NCBI GenBank assembly: GCA_020354125.1
Contig: CP070643.1
Location: 1,573,955 to 1,637,954 of the forward strand
Length of the DNA: 64,000 nucleotides
From: Betaproteobacteria bacterium
GTDB lineage: Bacteria > Pseudomonadota > Gammaproteobacteria > Burkholderiales > Eutrophovitaceae
Direction of reading: 5' to 3'
This document shows positions 50,999 to 62,127 of this stretch, piece after piece. Position numbers and translations under genes: made by a program. Position 1 is the first letter of the stretch. The number at the start of each line of letters is the position of its first letter. A model generated the notes under the pieces. The model did not search any database. It was not told the DNA's origin and saw nothing but the letters and a program-made list of their open reading frames with translations.

Positions 50999-52522
50999 TC
51001 AGCGCAACAGTAGGACCAAAAGCACGACTGTAGCCGCCGCCAGAGAGATGCTAATCACTGTCAGCAGCACATTGATCTTGCGATATATTTTGTTCTGCTC
51101 GCGCAAGTCGGTGGCGCCGTCATCGGCGTCTTTCTGGGACAGGTAGGAATGCAACAGTCGCGGTAACTGCGGCAGTAGTGACACCCAGTACGGGGCTTCC
51201 TGACGCAGGTTGGCAACCAGACCCTGCAGTCCGATCTGCTCCGACATCCAGCGTTCGAGGTAAGGTTTTGCCGTTTGCCAGAGATCCAGTTCCGGATCGA
51301 GTTCGCGCCCGAGTCCTTCTATATTGAGCAGTGTCTTCTGCAGCAAAACCAGCTGCGGCTGGATCTCCACATTGAACTGTCGCGACGTCTGAAACAGACG
51401 CAACAGCAGCTTGCCGAACGAGATGTCTTTCAGGGGCCTGTCGAATATCGGCTCACACACGGCGCGAATCGCCGATTCGAACTCGTCAACGCGGGTATCC
51501 GCCGGCACCCAGCCGGCGTCGATGTGCGCCTGTGCCACCCGCCGGTAATCGCGACGGAAGAACGCCAAAAAGTTCTGCGCCAGGTAGTTCTTGTCGACAT
51601 CAGTCAGTGTGCCCATGATGCCAAAGTCCAGCGCGACGTAACGCCCGTCCGGCGCGACGAGGATATTGCCGGGATGCATGTCGGCATGAAAGAAACCGTC
51701 GCGAAACACCTGGGTGAAGAAAATCTCGACGCCAGCGCTGGCCAAGCGCTTGATATCGATGCCTTGGCCGCGAAGCTGCTCGACCTGACTGATCGGGGTG
51801 CCGGACATGCGCTGCATGACCATGACCTCGTTCGCGCAATAGTCCCAATACACCTCGGGTACTGCCAGCAGCGGCGAATCAGGAAAGTTGCGGCGCAACT
51901 GGCTGGCGTTGGCCGCCTCGCGCATCAGATCGAGTTCCTCATCCAGGTGCCGGCGGAATTCGCCGACCACTTCGCGCGGCTTGAGCCGCCTGCCGTCGGC
52001 CGAGAGTCGCTCGACCATTGCCGCGGCAGTCATCAGCAACCCGACATCATGCTCGATTGTCTTTTCAATCCCGGGACGCAGTACCTTGACCGCAACCTCT
52101 CTTCCATCTTGCAGCGTCGCGAAATGCACCTGTGCAACAGAGGCGCTGGCAACCACGACCGGATCGAATTCGGCAAACACTTCTCCATTACGGTCGGCGT
52201 AGACGCGCTCCAGGATCTGCTGCACCTGGTCATAAGGGAACGGTGGCACACGGTCCTGTAACAGCGCCAGTTCATCGGCAATGTCGGGGGGAATGAGGTC
52301 ACGACGGGTCGACAGTACCTGGCCGAACTTGACGAAGATCGGGCCAAGGTTCTCCAGCGCCATGCGCAGCCGCTCGCCGCGCGGTCGCTTCAGCGGGCGC
52401 CAGAAAAACAAGCTCCTAACCGGCACGCGCAACAAACGCAGACTGCCGTGCTCCAGCGCAAATTCGTCCAACCCGAAGCGCAGCGATACGAAGAGTATGT
52501 TCAGGAAACGCAGGAGCTGCAT
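50999..52522 (-). CDS. ubiB: Ubiquinone biosynthesis kinase-like protein UbiB
   Basis: A 507-residue ADCK/UbiB atypical kinase needed for aerobic ubiquinone synthesis. The KxGQ motif is [20 protein letters not shown]; then [10 protein letters not shown] (the A-rich loop), [32 protein letters not shown] and VALDFGIMG. Two C-terminal membrane segments end [14 protein letters not shown]. The start at ATG 52522 gives the family N-terminus [20 protein letters not shown]; the open frame extends upstream but overlaps ubiJ. It is the last gene of the DUF971-ubiE-ubiJ-ubiB unit. Confidence 0.96.
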   Translation of the reverse strand: MQLLRFLNILFVSLRFGLDEFALEHGSLRLLRVPVRSLFFWRPLKRPRGERLRMALENLGPIFVKFGQVLSTRRDLIPPDIADELALLQDRVPPFPYDQVQQILERVYADRNGEVFAEFDPVVVASASVAQVHFATLQDGREVAVKVLRPGIEKTIEHDVGLLMTAAAMVERLSADGRRLKPREVVGEFRRHLDEELDLMREAANASQLRRNFPDSPLLAVPEVYWDYCANEVMVMQRMSGTPISQVEQLRGQGIDIKRLASAGVEIFFTQVFRDGFFHADMHPGNILVAPDGRYVALDFGIMGTLTDVDKNYLAQNFLAFFRRDYRRVAQAHIDAGWVPADTRVDEFESAIRAVCEPIFDRPLKDISFGKLLLRLFQTSRQFNVEIQPQLVLLQKTLLNIEGLGRELDPELDLWQTAKPYLERWMSEQIGLQGLVANLRQEAPYWVSLLPQLPRLLHSYLSQKDADDGATDLREQNKIYRKINVLLTVISISLAAATVVLLVLLLR

Positions 52523-52535
52523 GAGCGAATCGCAA

Positions 52536-53129
52536 TCAATGCGGCGACGATTCAGCCACGCGCTGCGCAAGTTTGTCGATGCGCTTGTCGAGACGCTCCA
52601 CAGCGTCGCGCAGTTCATCCACCTGTTCGGTGAATTCCTCGACGCATAGTCTCGTTGCGAGCACATGGCGCTCCTCAGAGAGAAATTCGGCGGCGCCTTG
52701 CGCCAACGATTGTGCCGCTTCTCCCGGCCAGGCAGAGAGTTGACGCACGCCTCGCGCAAGGCGATAGGCCACTACATCGCCGAAGACCCGGCTCAGGTCG
52801 TCCTCATAGTCCCACCGCAAATTTGCCATTACGTACGAGATCGCTGCCGCCAGCTCCATGTCGCCGTCGATGCGGGCTTCGCGCCAGGCAGCCTGCCGGT
52901 CGATCGGCCATTTTGCTGCCGCGCCCGGCGATAGCGTAACAACCAGATCGGCGGCCGCCCCAGACTCACCGGTCTCAACATCGCCGTCTGCGGCAATTCG
53001 CAACAGCACTGCTGCCAACGGCAGTTCAATCCGAACCTGCTTGCCAGCGTGCTCGGCAAGGCGGGCGCGCGCCCACTGCGCTTGGCGCAACAAGTGTTGC
53101 GCAACAGCGACCACAACACCTTTTAGCAT
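52536..53129 (-). CDS. ubiJ: Ubiquinone biosynthesis accessory factor UbiJ
   Basis: A 197-residue SCP2-domain protein that binds isoprenoid tails and helps organise the Ubi metabolon. The SCP2 part includes [18 protein letters not shown] and [20 protein letters not shown]; the C-terminus is a coiled coil [20 protein letters not shown]. It lies between ubiE and ubiB with 13 bp to ubiB, as usual. Confidence 0.93.
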   Translation of the reverse strand: MLKGVVVAVAQHLLRQAQWARARLAEHAGKQVRIELPLAAVLLRIAADGDVETGESGAAADLVVTLSPGAAAKWPIDRQAAWREARIDGDMELAAAISYVMANLRWDYEDDLSRVFGDVVAYRLARGVRQLSAWPGEAAQSLAQGAAEFLSEERHVLATRLCVEEFTEQVDELRDAVERLDKRIDKLAQRVAESSPH

Positions 53130-53172
53130 CGCCGGCCGTTCGGCATGACCAGCCGTTTAGAATACTGCGATG

Positions 53173-53907
53173 TCACGTCTTGAATCCGCGATGTAGTGCC
53201 ACGACGCCGGCACTCAGGTTGAAGTAATCGACGCGATCAAAGCCGGCGTCGCGCAACATGTTGGCCAGTTCCGCTTGCGAAGGATGTACGCGAATCGACT
53301 CGGCAAGATAGCGATAGCTGTCGGCGTCGTTCGCGACCAGTTTGCCAAGCAGCGGCAACACCCTGAAAGAGTAAGCGTCATACAAAGGCTTGAGTGGCTT
53401 CCAAACCTGCGAAAACTCGAGCACCAGCAAACGCCCCCCAGGGCGCAAGACCCGCAGCATTTCCTTAAGCGCGATGTCTTTATGCGTCATATTGCGCAAA
53501 CCAAATGCCACGGTGACGCAGTCGAAATAATCAGCCGGATATGGCAGTTTCTCGCCATCACATCGAACTGCAGGCAAGGCGTACCCGGCGTCGAGCAAGC
53601 GATCGCGGCCACGCGCCAACATGTCGGCATTGACATCGGTGAGCCAGACCTGACCGGCTTGACCGGCACGTCTGGCCAGCAAAACCGCCAAGTCACCAGT
53701 CCCTCCGGCGACGTCGAGCACCCGCGCGCCTTCCTTTACCCCTGTCAATTGCACGGCGAAGCGCTTCCACAAGCGATGCAGGCCGGCCGACATCAGGTCG
53801 TTCATCAGATCGTAACGATCAGCGACGGAGCTGAACACATCGGCAACTTTGGCGGCTTTCTGTTCTTCGTCTACGTTCTCAAATCCGAAATGAGTGGTCT
53901 TGGTCAT
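53173..53907 (-). CDS. ubiE: Ubiquinone/menaquinone C-methyltransferase UbiE
   Basis: A 244-residue SAM-dependent methyltransferase. It opens [20 protein letters not shown], has [20 protein letters not shown], the SAM-binding [39 protein letters not shown] and [13 protein letters not shown] at the end, all diagnostic. Catalyses C-methylation of demethoxyubiquinol. It is followed by ubiJ (43 bp) and preceded by the DUF971 gene (18 bp). Confidence 0.97.
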   Translation of the reverse strand: MTKTTHFGFENVDEEQKAAKVADVFSSVADRYDLMNDLMSAGLHRLWKRFAVQLTGVKEGARVLDVAGGTGDLAVLLARRAGQAGQVWLTDVNADMLARGRDRLLDAGYALPAVRCDGEKLPYPADYFDCVTVAFGLRNMTHKDIALKEMLRVLRPGGRLLVLEFSQVWKPLKPLYDAYSFRVLPLLGKLVANDADSYRYLAESIRVHPSQAELANMLRDAGFDRVDYFNLSAGVVALHRGFKT

Positions 53908-53925
53908 CGGCTAACAGTCTCACGC

Positions 53926-54300
53926 TCAAGCATCACGGCTGGCGCCGGCTTTGTCGAGACGCTCCAGATAGTCCTGCCACAGTGCGTCGTGGTCGACGCC
54001 GAGCGTGTATAGATAATCCCACGAGTACAGCCCGGAATCGTGTCCGTCACTGAATACCAGTTTCACGGCATAGTTACCGACCGGCTCGACCGCCACAATA
54101 TTGACCTCCCGCTTGCCGGTTTGCAGCACCTCCTGCCCAACACCATGGCCGCGGACCTCGGCGGACGGAGACAGCACCCGCAAGAACTCGCACGGCAAAC
54201 TGAACCTTTTGCCATCATCGAACGCGATTTCCAGAATACGTGACTGCTGGTGGAGGATGATGTCGGTCGGGCGGCGATTCCCGGTTTGCGCGTCAGTCAC
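53926..54300 (-). CDS. DUF971 (gamma-butyrobetaine hydroxylase N-terminal-like) protein
   Basis: A 124-residue protein with PTDIILHQQSRILEIAFDDG, FSLPCEFLRVLSPSAEVRGHG, VEPVGNYAVKLVFSDGHDSG and LYSWDYLYTLG, the DUF971 pattern. The fold binds metals in some relatives and may serve in Fe-S or quinone biosynthesis. It leads the ubiE-ubiJ-ubiB unit, a placement common in Betaproteobacteria. Divergent from phoB. Confidence 0.92.
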   Translation of the reverse strand: MTDAQTGNRRPTDIILHQQSRILEIAFDDGKRFSLPCEFLRVLSPSAEVRGHGVGQEVLQTGKREVNIVAVEPVGNYAVKLVFSDGHDSGLYSWDYLYTLGVDHDALWQDYLERLDKAGASRDA

Positions 54301-54386
54301 TTAGAGTTTCCGGTCATATGGATGCATCCAGACCGCGATCATACCGGCTCGGGCGGTTTGAGAAATAAATCAGCCGTGTATGCCGG

Positions 54387-54420
54387 TTGTCACAGATTTG
54401 CAACATTTCCTTCATACTAT
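54387..54420 (+). promoter_or_regulatory. Pho-box-like promoter for phoB-phoR
   Basis: TTGTCAC-AGAT-TTGCAAC (54387-54404) has the 7-4-7 layout of a Pho box, with a diverged second half. TACTAT (54415-54420) follows 10 bp later, the spacing expected for a -10 in PhoB-activated promoters. This would give autoregulation. Confidence 0.5.
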
Positions 54421-54454
54421 ACCTGGTCGTTAAAGGTGAAGCTGATCGTCAACG

Positions 54455-55141
54455 ATGTCCGCAACCATACTGGTTGTTGAAGATGAGCCCGCGATCCAGG
54501 AGCTGATTGCCTACAACCTCAGGCAGGCGGGCCACCAGCCGTTATGCGCCGACAGTGCCGAACAGGCGCTGCGACTGGTCTCTAACGCGCTGCCCGATCT
54601 GGTTCTGCTCGACTGGATGCTGCCAGGCGCGAGTGGCATCGAGGTAGCGCGTCGCCTTCGCGGCGACAAGCGCACCCGCGCCATTCCGATCATTATGCTG
54701 ACCGCCCGTTCCGAGGAGCAGGACAAGCTGCTCGGCCTCGATACCGGCGCTGACGACTACATCACCAAACCGTTTTCGCCACGCGAGCTAAATGCGCGTA
54801 TCAAAGCAGTCCTCAGGCGCCGCGCGCCGCAAATGACCGACGATGTGGTGGAGATCAGCGGACTGCGCCTCGACCCGGTCGGTCACCGCGTCACCGGTAA
54901 CGGCGAGAATATCAACCTCGGCCCGACCGAGTTCCGCCTGCTGCATTTCCTGCTGACCCACCCCCAGCGGGTCCACTCACGAGCCCAGCTGCTCGACAAC
55001 GTATGGGGCGACCATGTGTTTGTCGAAGAGCGGACCGTCGACGTACATATCCGCCGCTTGCGAAAAGCGCTCGAGCCGGAACGTATGGACCGACTGATTC
55101 AGACCGTGCGCGGCACTGGCTATCGTCTGTCCGCCTCCTGA
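54455..55141 (+). CDS. phoB: Phosphate regulon response regulator PhoB
   Basis: A 228-residue OmpR/PhoB-type regulator. The receiver domain has the acidic pair Glu9-Asp10, phosphoacceptor Asp53 (LLDWMLPG), TARSEEQDKLLGLDTGADDY and Lys in ITKPFSPREL. The winged-helix domain ends VEERTVDVHIRRLRKALEPE and DRLIQTVRGTGYRLS. It activates genes for phosphate uptake when phosphate is scarce. phoR follows 99 bp downstream. Confidence 0.95.
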   Translation: MSATILVVEDEPAIQELIAYNLRQAGHQPLCADSAEQALRLVSNALPDLVLLDWMLPGASGIEVARRLRGDKRTRAIPIIMLTARSEEQDKLLGLDTGADDYITKPFSPRELNARIKAVLRRRAPQMTDDVVEISGLRLDPVGHRVTGNGENINLGPTEFRLLHFLLTHPQRVHSRAQLLDNVWGDHVFVEERTVDVHIRRLRKALEPERMDRLIQTVRGTGYRLSAS

Positions 55142-55240
55142 GGCTGGCGCCGCCACCGCGCTTAATGACGGCGGCACATTGCCGGTGTATTAGGTTTTTT
55201 TTTGGGATAATCCGGGTATCGACCTGTAAGGGATATCGAT

Positions 55241-56590
55241 TTGACGCGTCTGTGGGGCAGGCCGCTTTGGACCGTGATCCTTCTCTGCGCGGCTGCGCTG
55301 GTTGTGTGGCCAATCTTCGGACATACCGCGGCGCTCTTCGCCCTGGTGATAGCACTGTTAATTGTCCTGCTTCACCACATTTACCACCTTTCTTTACTGC
55401 ACACTTGGCTTCGTCAGTCGCGCGCTGCCGATGTGCCTGTGGGTAGCGGTTCCTGGGAGTACATCTTTGCCTACCTGGTGCGCCTGCTCAAGCGGCAGCG
55501 TGCCAGCGAATTCAGCCTTTCCAAAGCGCTCGGTCGATTTGAGCGAGCCGGGGAAGTATTTCCGGAAGCAGTGGTGTTGCTCGGCGACAACGACCAAATC
55601 GTCTGGTGCAATCCGCGTGCCGAGACCTATTTTGGCTTGCGTTTGAAACGCGATCGCGGCGCGCAGATCACTTACATCCTGCGCCAGCCGCAGTTTTCGG
55701 CGTACCTGCAATCGGGCAAGATTTCGAAGCCTTTGTCGCTTCGTCTGATGGCCAATGCCGGCGATCGCGTCGTCCTGATACAAATGGTGCCGTACGGCAA
55801 CTCGCAAAAGTTGCTGCTAGGTCGCGACATCACGTATTGGGAACGACTCGAGACGACGCGCCGCGATTTCATCGCCAATGTCTCTCACGAATTGCGCACG
55901 CCATTGACCGTAGTGCAGGGGTTTCTCGAGACACTCGAGGATTCCCACGCGAGTGATCCGCAGTTCGTCGAACGCGGCATCAAGCTGATGTCAGAACAGA
56001 CGCAGCGAATGACGCGACTGGTCAATGATCTGCTGACCTTGTCGCGACTCGAAAGTACGAGCGGTGCACCAAGTCACGATAAGGTAAACGTTCCGGGACT
56101 GGTGCAGTCGCTACAGCATGAAGCGCAGGCATTGTCCGCCGGACGCCATACTATAAGTGCCGAGATCAAAACTGACGACTGGCTGCTCGGCAGCGTGGAC
56201 GAATTGCAAAGTGCCTTTGGCAACCTGGTCAGCAACGCAGTTCGTTACACGCCGCCCGGCGGCAAGATCGAACTCATATGGGAACGCGAGGATAGCAACC
56301 CGGTCTTCACCGTCAAGGACAACGGCATCGGCATCGAGCCGCAGCACCTTGCTAGACTAACCGAACGTTTCTACCGGGTCGACAAGAGTCGCTCGCGCGA
56401 GACAGGCGGTACCGGGCTGGGCCTCGCAATCGTCAAGCATGTCACCAATCGCCATCAAGGGCAGCTCAAAATCGACAGCTCGCCCGGAAAGGGCAGTGTG
56501 TTCAGCATCACTTTCCCCGACACGCGAATCACCAACGCGCGCAAATCCGGACCCATGCCCGTGGCGGCGGCAAACTCACAAAATACCTGA
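55241..56590 (+). CDS. phoR: Phosphate regulon sensor kinase PhoR
   Basis: A 449-residue membrane histidine kinase. Two N-terminal membrane segments (about 8-45), a PhoR-type linker and PAS (about 70-195), HisKA with His216 (ANVSHELRTPLTVVQGFLET), and HATPase boxes NLVSNAVRYTPPGG, VKDNGIGIEP and TGGTGLGLAIVKHV. TTG 55241 with AAGGGA upstream is the start. The partner is PhoB. No phoU or pst genes are in this window. Confidence 0.94.
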   Translation: MTRLWGRPLWTVILLCAAALVVWPIFGHTAALFALVIALLIVLLHHIYHLSLLHTWLRQSRAADVPVGSGSWEYIFAYLVRLLKRQRASEFSLSKALGRFERAGEVFPEAVVLLGDNDQIVWCNPRAETYFGLRLKRDRGAQITYILRQPQFSAYLQSGKISKPLSLRLMANAGDRVVLIQMVPYGNSQKLLLGRDITYWERLETTRRDFIANVSHELRTPLTVVQGFLETLEDSHASDPQFVERGIKLMSEQTQRMTRLVNDLLTLSRLESTSGAPSHDKVNVPGLVQSLQHEAQALSAGRHTISAEIKTDDWLLGSVDELQSAFGNLVSNAVRYTPPGGKIELIWEREDSNPVFTVKDNGIGIEPQHLARLTERFYRVDKSRSRETGGTGLGLAIVKHVTNRHQGQLKIDSSPGKGSVFSITFPDTRITNARKSGPMPVAAANSQNT

Positions 56591-56627
56591 ACGACTGCTC
56601 TGCGAGTGCCGGCGGTACGGTGACCAG

Positions 56628-57050
56628 CTAGCCGAGCTGATCCACCAACGCATCGTGAAAGCGGGCCCAATAACCATCGGGCAACGTCTGAGCTGTTCCC
56701 GCAGTTCTGCTTCCCCACACCGGATTCGGGTAATGCGGATCGAGCCGAAAACGGGGAATCACGTGCCAGTGCACGTGTGCCACCATGTTGCCGAAACAGG
56801 CGAGATTGATTTTCTCCGGTTCGAGAAACTTGCGTTGCGCCTGTTCAACAGCAAACACGATACGCATCATTTCGTCCCGTTCAGACTCGTTCAAGTCCGT
56901 CATCTCACGTGCGTGCCGCTGCAGGATGACCCGGCAAAAAGCCGGATGATCTTCGTCATTGACGTTGACCACACGTGCCAGCGAGTTTGACCAGACGATT
57001 TCACCGCCAGGTTCACGACAGAATACGCAAGCCTTCTTTGGTTCAGTCAT
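56628..57050 (-). CDS. HIT-family protein
   Basis: A 140-residue HIT (histidine triad) protein, a nucleotide hydrolase or transferase. The triad is HVHWHVIPR with His92, His94 and His96. A zinc-type CVFCREPGGEIVW begins the protein. ATG 57050, behind GGAAG, is preferred over a longer open frame that would overlap the upstream oxidoreductase gene. It follows that gene by 37 bp, probably in one transcript. Confidence 0.9.
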   Translation of the reverse strand: MTEPKKACVFCREPGGEIVWSNSLARVVNVNDEDHPAFCRVILQRHAREMTDLNESERDEMMRIVFAVEQAQRKFLEPEKINLACFGNMVAHVHWHVIPRFRLDPHYPNPVWGSRTAGTAQTLPDGYWARFHDALVDQLG

Positions 57051-57087
57051 TTTCTTCCACCTAGCAGCCCTAGTGCTACAACTGGCG

Positions 57088-60000
57088 CTACAACAAGACT
57101 CGTTCGATGCCGCCGCGGTTGGCTTGCGCGACATACTGCGCCATCCAATCCGCGCCGAGCAGATGCCTGGCCATTTCGACGACGATATAGTCCGCCTCGA
57201 CGCCGGTATCGTCACGGTAGCGTGACAGACCCTGCAGACACGAGGGACAGGAGGTCAGAACCTTGATATCGCCTTCGCCTTGCTGCGCGCGAATCGCTTC
57301 GACACCCTTGCTCATTTCCTCCTGTTTGCGAAAACGCACTTGTGTCGACACATCCGGCCGAGCGAGTGCCAGCGTCCCGGACTCACCGCAGCAGCGGTCA
57401 TTCGGATCAACTTGGGTTCCCATCAGATCATTGACAACCTTTGCAGGCTGATAGGTTTTCATCGGCGTATGGCAGGGATCATGATACATGTAGCGAACAC
57501 CGCTCACGCCTTCGAGTTGTACACCTTTTTCGAGCAGATACTCATGGATGTCGAGCAGCCGACAACCGGGAAAGATCTTGTCGAATTCATAATGCTGTAA
57601 CTGGTCCATGCAAGTGCCACACGAGACGATGACCGTCTTGATGTCGAGGTAGTTGAGAGTGTTGGCCACGCGGTGAAACAGCACTCGGTTGTCGGTGATG
57701 ATTTTCTGGCCACGATCCTCCTGACCCGCCGCAGTCTGTGGATAACCGCAACACAGGTAACCCGGTGGCAACACTGTAATCGCTCCGGTCTCATAGAGCA
57801 TCGCCTGCGTCGCCAGTCCGACCTGGCTGAAAAGCCGCTCACTACCGCAACCGGGGAAATAGAACACCGCGTCGGCATCATCATGGGCTTTCCCCGGATT
57901 ACGTATCACCGGCACGATTCGGGCATCCTCCACATCGAGCAGCGCGCGCGCGGTCTTCTTCGGCAAACCGCCGGGCATCGGCTTGTTGACGAAATGAATC
58001 ACCTGCGCCTTGATTGGCGCCTTGCCCACGGTCGCCGGCGGGCGGGTTACCTGTTTCCTCAGTAAGCCGCCCCACTTCGCCATCCGGTAAGCCAACTGTT
58101 GCAGCTTGTAACCGAAACCGATCATCAAGGAGCGAGCCAGTTTGATGGTCGCCGGGTCGGTCGCATTGAGCAGCAACAGGGCAGCCGAGGTGCCCGGGTT
58201 GAATCTATTCTTGCCGTGCTTGCGCAAAAAGTTGCGCATCGCGATCGATACGTCACCAAAGTCAATGTTCACCGGACACGGATTCAGGCACTTGTGGCAG
58301 ACCGTGCAGTGCTCGGCAACATCAGCAAATTCGTCAAAGTGCATTAACGATACGCCGCGACGCGTCTGCTCCTCATACAAGAATGCCTCGATCAACAGTG
58401 ACGTCGACAGGATCTTGTTGCGCGGGCTGTACAATAGATTGGCGCGCGGCACATGGGTCGAGCACACCGGCTTGCACTTACCGCAACGCAGACAGTCCTT
58501 GATTGAATCCGATATTTCGCCGATCTCGCTTTGTTCGAGAATCAGACTTTCGAGTTCGAGCAGGCTGAAACTGGGAGTGTAGGCGCGCTCGAGATTGGCG
58601 CCCGGTAGCAGCTTGCCCTTGTTGAACCGTCCCTCCGGGTCAACACGCTCTTTGTATGTCTCGAAGCCCCGCAGATCGGCGCGATCGAGATAGTCCAGCT
58701 TGGTAATGCCGATGCCGTGTTCACCAGAGATGACGCCCTCGAGCCGGTGTGCCAGCTGCATGACCCGCGACACCGCGGCGTTGGCTTCCTGCAGCATTAG
58801 ATAATCGTCGGAGTTGACCGGGATATTGGTGTGCACATTTCCGTCACCGGCGTGCATGTGCAGAGCAATGAAGACGCGGCTCTTCAGAACGCGCTGATGT
58901 GCGGCATCGATGTCGGCACGAAGCGAGTCGAACGCGCGGCCATCGAACAGTTGCATGACCGGCTCGCGCACTTCGCTTTTCCAGGATACGCGCAAGCTGT
59001 AATCCTGCAGCGCGTGAAACACTGACCTACCGGGCTGATCATCATTTCGCTGTTCAGCCTCTGCGACGACCGTGGCTGGCGGATTGCGACCGGCTTCGCC
59101 AAGCCAAGCGGTATAGTCCGACAGCGGCGCATCCAAATGCTCAGCGAGCCATTGCCAGCAAACCCGCGCCTCACGAATGACATTGAGCGCTGCATCACAG
59201 CGGTCGGCAAGCAATTCTTCTCCTACGCTGTCGCGGTCTTCCATGCTCATGTGTAGTTCGCCGGTTAACAACGCTTCGACCGCGTAAAGAATTGCTAGCT
59301 TGTTCTTGAGCGACAGCTCAATGTTGATTCTTTCGATGCCGTCAGAGTATTCGCCGAGCCGCTCCAGCGGAATGACAACATCTTCGTTGATCTTGAAAGC
59401 ATTGGTATGCCGTGCAATTGCCGCCGTTCGTGCGCGGTCAAGCCAGAATTGGCGTCGCGCTTGGGCACTGACTGCTATGAAGCCCTCGCCGTGGCGGGCG
59501 TTGGCAATACGCACTACCTGGGAGGCGGCCGCGCCGACGGCGTCATCATCGTCGCCGACGATGTCGGCCAGCAGCACCATTTTCGGCCGGCCGCTTCGGC
59601 GCGCCTTGGCAGCATATCCGACCGCGCGTAGATACCTCTCGTCAAGGTGCTCGAGGCCTGCCAACTTGGCAGTCTGATTGCTTTCAAGGTAATCCTTGAT
59701 TTCCACAATGGACGGAACCGCCTCACCGACCGTGCCGTAGAACTCGAGGCAGACCGTGCGCGTGCACGGCGGCATGCGGTGCAGGATAAAACGCGCCGAG
59801 GTGATGAGGCCGTCACAGCCTTCTTTCTGGACACCAGGCAGTCCGCCCAGAAACTTGTCGGTGACGTCCTTACCCAAACCGGCTTTGCGGAACTGCCGTC
59901 CGGGAATCTCCAGGATCTCCGGTTCGGATAAGGGCTTCTTGCCATCCGCCGCAAAACGGCTGAGCCGAAATTGTGCGATGCCGGCGTTGTGGATCTTTCC

Positions 60001-60981
60001 CAGGTTGTGCCCGACGCGCTCGACCAGCAGCCAGTTTCCGTCCGGGCTCAACATTTTCCACGAAGCGAGGTTGTCCACCGCCGTACCCCAAAGCACTGCT
60101 TTCTTGCCACCGGCATTCATGGCCACGTTGCCGCCGATACAAGATGCATCAGCAGAGGTCGGATCAACCGCGAATACTAAGCCGGCAGCCTCTGCCGCCT
60201 CCATGACGCGGCGGGTAACGACCCCTGCGCCACAAGCGATGGTCGCGACCTCTTGATCAAGGCCCGGTAAACGGACATGCTCAACGGGACCAAGCCGATC
60301 AAGTTTCTCGGTGTTGATGACCGCGGAAAAACGCGTCAATGGCACGGCACCGCCTGTGTAGCCAGTGCCGCCGCCGCGCGGAATGATGGTCAAGCCCAGA
60401 TCGATGCAGGCCCGAACCAGGCCCGCCACCTGCGCTTCAGTGTCCGGATACAACACGACGAACGGATACTCGACGCGCCAATCGGTCGCGTCGGTAACGT
60501 GTGATACGCGAGCCAGTCCGTCAAACGCAACATTGTCTTGCCGCGTCACCTTGCCGAAGCGGCGCATCGCGCTTCGTCTCAGAGTGACCAGCGTATCGAA
60601 ACCCTTGTCGAAATCGTCGACGGCATCGGAGGCGGCAGCAATTAGCTTGATGACCCGCTGGTCTTCCTTGTGCCGCCGCGAATCGATTTCGTGAAGCCGA
60701 TGACGCAGCGCTTCCACCAGCAGGCGGCGGCGGTTCGGATTGGCTATCAGGTCGTCCTGCAGATAGGGGTTGCGCTCAACTACCCAGATATCGCCCAGCA
60801 CCTCGTAGAGCATACGAGCTGAACGTCCGGTCACCCGCTCGGAACGCAGCTCGTTCAACAGATCCCAGGCCGGTTCGCCGAGCAGCCGTATCACGATTTC
60901 CCGATCAGAGAACGAAGTGTAGTTGTAGGGAATCTCGCGCAAGCGCACGCTGGTGGGTGCGAAACTGGGAACCGGTTCCAT
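57088..60981 (-). CDS. Large FAD-linked oxidase/Fe-S oxidoreductase with N-terminal DUF3683
   Basis: A 1297-residue fusion. An N-terminal DUF3683 region (about 1-110, [20 protein letters not shown]) is followed by the PCMH-type FAD-binding domain with [19 protein letters not shown] (about 197-215) and the FAD-oxidase C-terminal domain ending [17 protein letters not shown]. Then come two 4Fe-4S motifs, [11 protein letters not shown] (about 827) and [14 protein letters not shown] (about 889), and paired CCG domains ([24 protein letters not shown]). The layout equals glycolate or D-lactate oxidase subunits joined in one chain, feeding electrons to quinone. Characteristic of Betaproteobacteria; the substrate is inferred to be a 2-hydroxy acid. 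Confidence 0.92.
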   Translation of the reverse strand: MEPVPSFAPTSVRLREIPYNYTSFSDREIVIRLLGEPAWDLLNELRSERVTGRSARMLYEVLGDIWVVERNPYLQDDLIANPNRRRLLVEALRHRLHEIDSRRHKEDQRVIKLIAAASDAVDDFDKGFDTLVTLRRSAMRRFGKVTRQDNVAFDGLARVSHVTDATDWRVEYPFVVLYPDTEAQVAGLVRACIDLGLTIIPRGGGTGYTGGAVPLTRFSAVINTEKLDRLGPVEHVRLPGLDQEVATIACGAGVVTRRVMEAAEAAGLVFAVDPTSADASCIGGNVAMNAGGKKAVLWGTAVDNLASWKMLSPDGNWLLVERVGHNLGKIHNAGIAQFRLSRFAADGKKPLSEPEILEIPGRQFRKAGLGKDVTDKFLGGLPGVQKEGCDGLITSARFILHRMPPCTRTVCLEFYGTVGEAVPSIVEIKDYLESNQTAKLAGLEHLDERYLRAVGYAAKARRSGRPKMVLLADIVGDDDDAVGAAASQVVRIANARHGEGFIAVSAQARRQFWLDRARTAAIARHTNAFKINEDVVIPLERLGEYSDGIERINIELSLKNKLAILYAVEALLTGELHMSMEDRDSVGEELLADRCDAALNVIREARVCWQWLAEHLDAPLSDYTAWLGEAGRNPPATVVAEAEQRNDDQPGRSVFHALQDYSLRVSWKSEVREPVMQLFDGRAFDSLRADIDAAHQRVLKSRVFIALHMHAGDGNVHTNIPVNSDDYLMLQEANAAVSRVMQLAHRLEGVISGEHGIGITKLDYLDRADLRGFETYKERVDPEGRFNKGKLLPGANLERAYTPSFSLLELESLILEQSEIGEISDSIKDCLRCGKCKPVCSTHVPRANLLYSPRNKILSTSLLIEAFLYEEQTRRGVSLMHFDEFADVAEHCTVCHKCLNPCPVNIDFGDVSIAMRNFLRKHGKNRFNPGTSAALLLLNATDPATIKLARSLMIGFGYKLQQLAYRMAKWGGLLRKQVTRPPATVGKAPIKAQVIHFVNKPMPGGLPKKTARALLDVEDARIVPVIRNPGKAHDDADAVFYFPGCGSERLFSQVGLATQAMLYETGAITVLPPGYLCCGYPQTAAGQEDRGQKIITDNRVLFHRVANTLNYLDIKTVIVSCGTCMDQLQHYEFDKIFPGCRLLDIHEYLLEKGVQLEGVSGVRYMYHDPCHTPMKTYQPAKVVNDLMGTQVDPNDRCCGESGTLALARPDVSTQVRFRKQEEMSKGVEAIRAQQGEGDIKVLTSCPSCLQGLSRYRDDTGVEADYIVVEMARHLLGADWMAQYVAQANRGGIERVLL

Positions 60982-61069
60982 CAGAAGCAGACTATTGGAG
61001 GACGCGAAACGAAACTGAAGTGGGCAAGTTTATCGCACTGCAGCATTCGATACAGTGTATCCAGGCGAA

Positions 61070-61471
61070 TCAACTCGCCAGCAATTGCGCGAGGATCCAG
61101 TAACGCACCCCTTTACCGGCGGCAATGAATAGCGTGGCGGACAAGACGTGCACCCGCAGCCACCCCGCGGCCAGGCACAGTGCGTCGCCGATCAGCGGTA
61201 GCCAGGACAACAGGAGCACCGGTGCGCCCCAACGGCGCAGCCAAGCAATCATTCTTGCGTCCGTTTTGCGGTCCGGCACCAGGCGGCCAATAAGGTAGGT
61301 CGACAGGCCGCCCAGCGTGTTGCCGAGCGTCGCCACCACCAGCGCCGCACCAACGCTGACGCTGCCGGACAGCAACAGCGCGCTGAACACGACTTCTGAC
61401 CCGCCCGGCAGCAAGGTGGCAGCCAGGAAGCTACTCACAAAAAGCGCGCCGAGCCCCGCCGGTTCATTCAC
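61070..61471 (-). CDS. YqaA-family (DedA/SNARE-associated-like) membrane protein
   Basis: A 133-residue inner-membrane protein. LFVSSFLAATLLPGGSEVVF and VATLGNTLGGLSTYLIGRLV are the conserved blocks with the PGGSE and GNTLG motifs, and RRWGAPVLLLSWLPLIGDAL carries the conserved Pro. Related to DedA lipid-flippase-type proteins but shorter. A single gene; ytoQ-like gene upstream by 42 bp on the same strand. Confidence 0.9.
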   Translation of the reverse strand: MNEPAGLGALFVSSFLAATLLPGGSEVVFSALLLSGSVSVGAALVVATLGNTLGGLSTYLIGRLVPDRKTDARMIAWLRRWGAPVLLLSWLPLIGDALCLAAGWLRVHVLSATLFIAAGKGVRYWILAQLLAS

Positions 61472-61513
61472 GCCGGTTGCACTTGTCGCGGCTGTTGGGG
61501 GAGCTAATAAACG

Positions 61514-61954
61514 CTACGGCCGTTCAACGTATTTCAAGATGTCAACCACCTGATCAGTGGTTCGTGCCCAGGCCAGCGCCATCGCGTCAACTTCCTTCAA
61601 CGGGTGCACAATATCGTCTGCGTGCAACGTGATGTAAGGCTTGGCCAGCGCAGCACAGTAGCCTGCGTCGAACGCTGCGTTCCACTGCTTGTATTTGTCG
61701 CCGAAGCGCACCACGACCAGATCTGCTTCCTGGATCAACGTCTTGGTGCGTATCGCATTCACCTTGGACGACTTGTGATCGCGCCAGAACTGATCCGACT
61801 CTGAACCGAGATGATCGCCTGCCGCATCACTCGCCGAATGATCAGTCACAGGAGAAGTGAATTTGATGTCCAGGCCATTGGCGGCCGCACCTTTACGGAT
61901 GTCGTCGCGCCATGTTGTGTGAATCTCACCCGACAGATAGACCGTCAATGCCAT
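61514..61954 (-). CDS. YtoQ-family protein
   Basis: A 146-residue protein with LTVYLSGEIHTTWRDDIRKG, FTSPVTDHSASDAAGD, INAIRTKTL-like VNAIRTKTLIQEADLVVVRF and KYKQWNAAFDAGYCAALAKP, the YtoQ/nucleoside-2-deoxyribosyltransferase-like pattern. A nucleoside-processing role is suggested by fold only. ATG 61954 is chosen over 61972. It probably shares a transcript with the YqaA gene. Confidence 0.9.
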   Translation of the reverse strand: MALTVYLSGEIHTTWRDDIRKGAAANGLDIKFTSPVTDHSASDAAGDHLGSESDQFWRDHKSSKVNAIRTKTLIQEADLVVVRFGDKYKQWNAAFDAGYCAALAKPYITLHADDIVHPLKEVDAMALAWARTTDQVVDILKYVERP

Positions 61955-62093
61955 CGAAACAACCCTCACCATTTACCCGCTTGGAAAACATGCGGATCAC
62001 TTTGCCATAAAACTGCACGCAATCAGGTAGGCGCCGCAGGCGCTGCAAACCCGGTTAGCGACCGAATCGCCGGTGCATGTCGGCAGTCAAGGA

Positions 62094-62118
62094 AAAAGGT
62101 CTCGCAAGCGTGCGAGCC
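62094..62118 (-). terminator. Rho-independent terminator of tRNA-Arg
   Basis: On the minus strand the 6-bp stem CTCGCA/TGCGAG with a 4-nt loop (62101-62116) is followed by a CCTTTTTCC tract, 12 bp past the tRNA end. Confidence 0.7.
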
Positions 62119-62127
62119 CTCACTAAC

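Noticed and set aside
51275..52261. 328-codon plus-strand frame opposite ubiB
   Set aside because: It is antisense to conserved UbiB motifs and shows no domain of its own.
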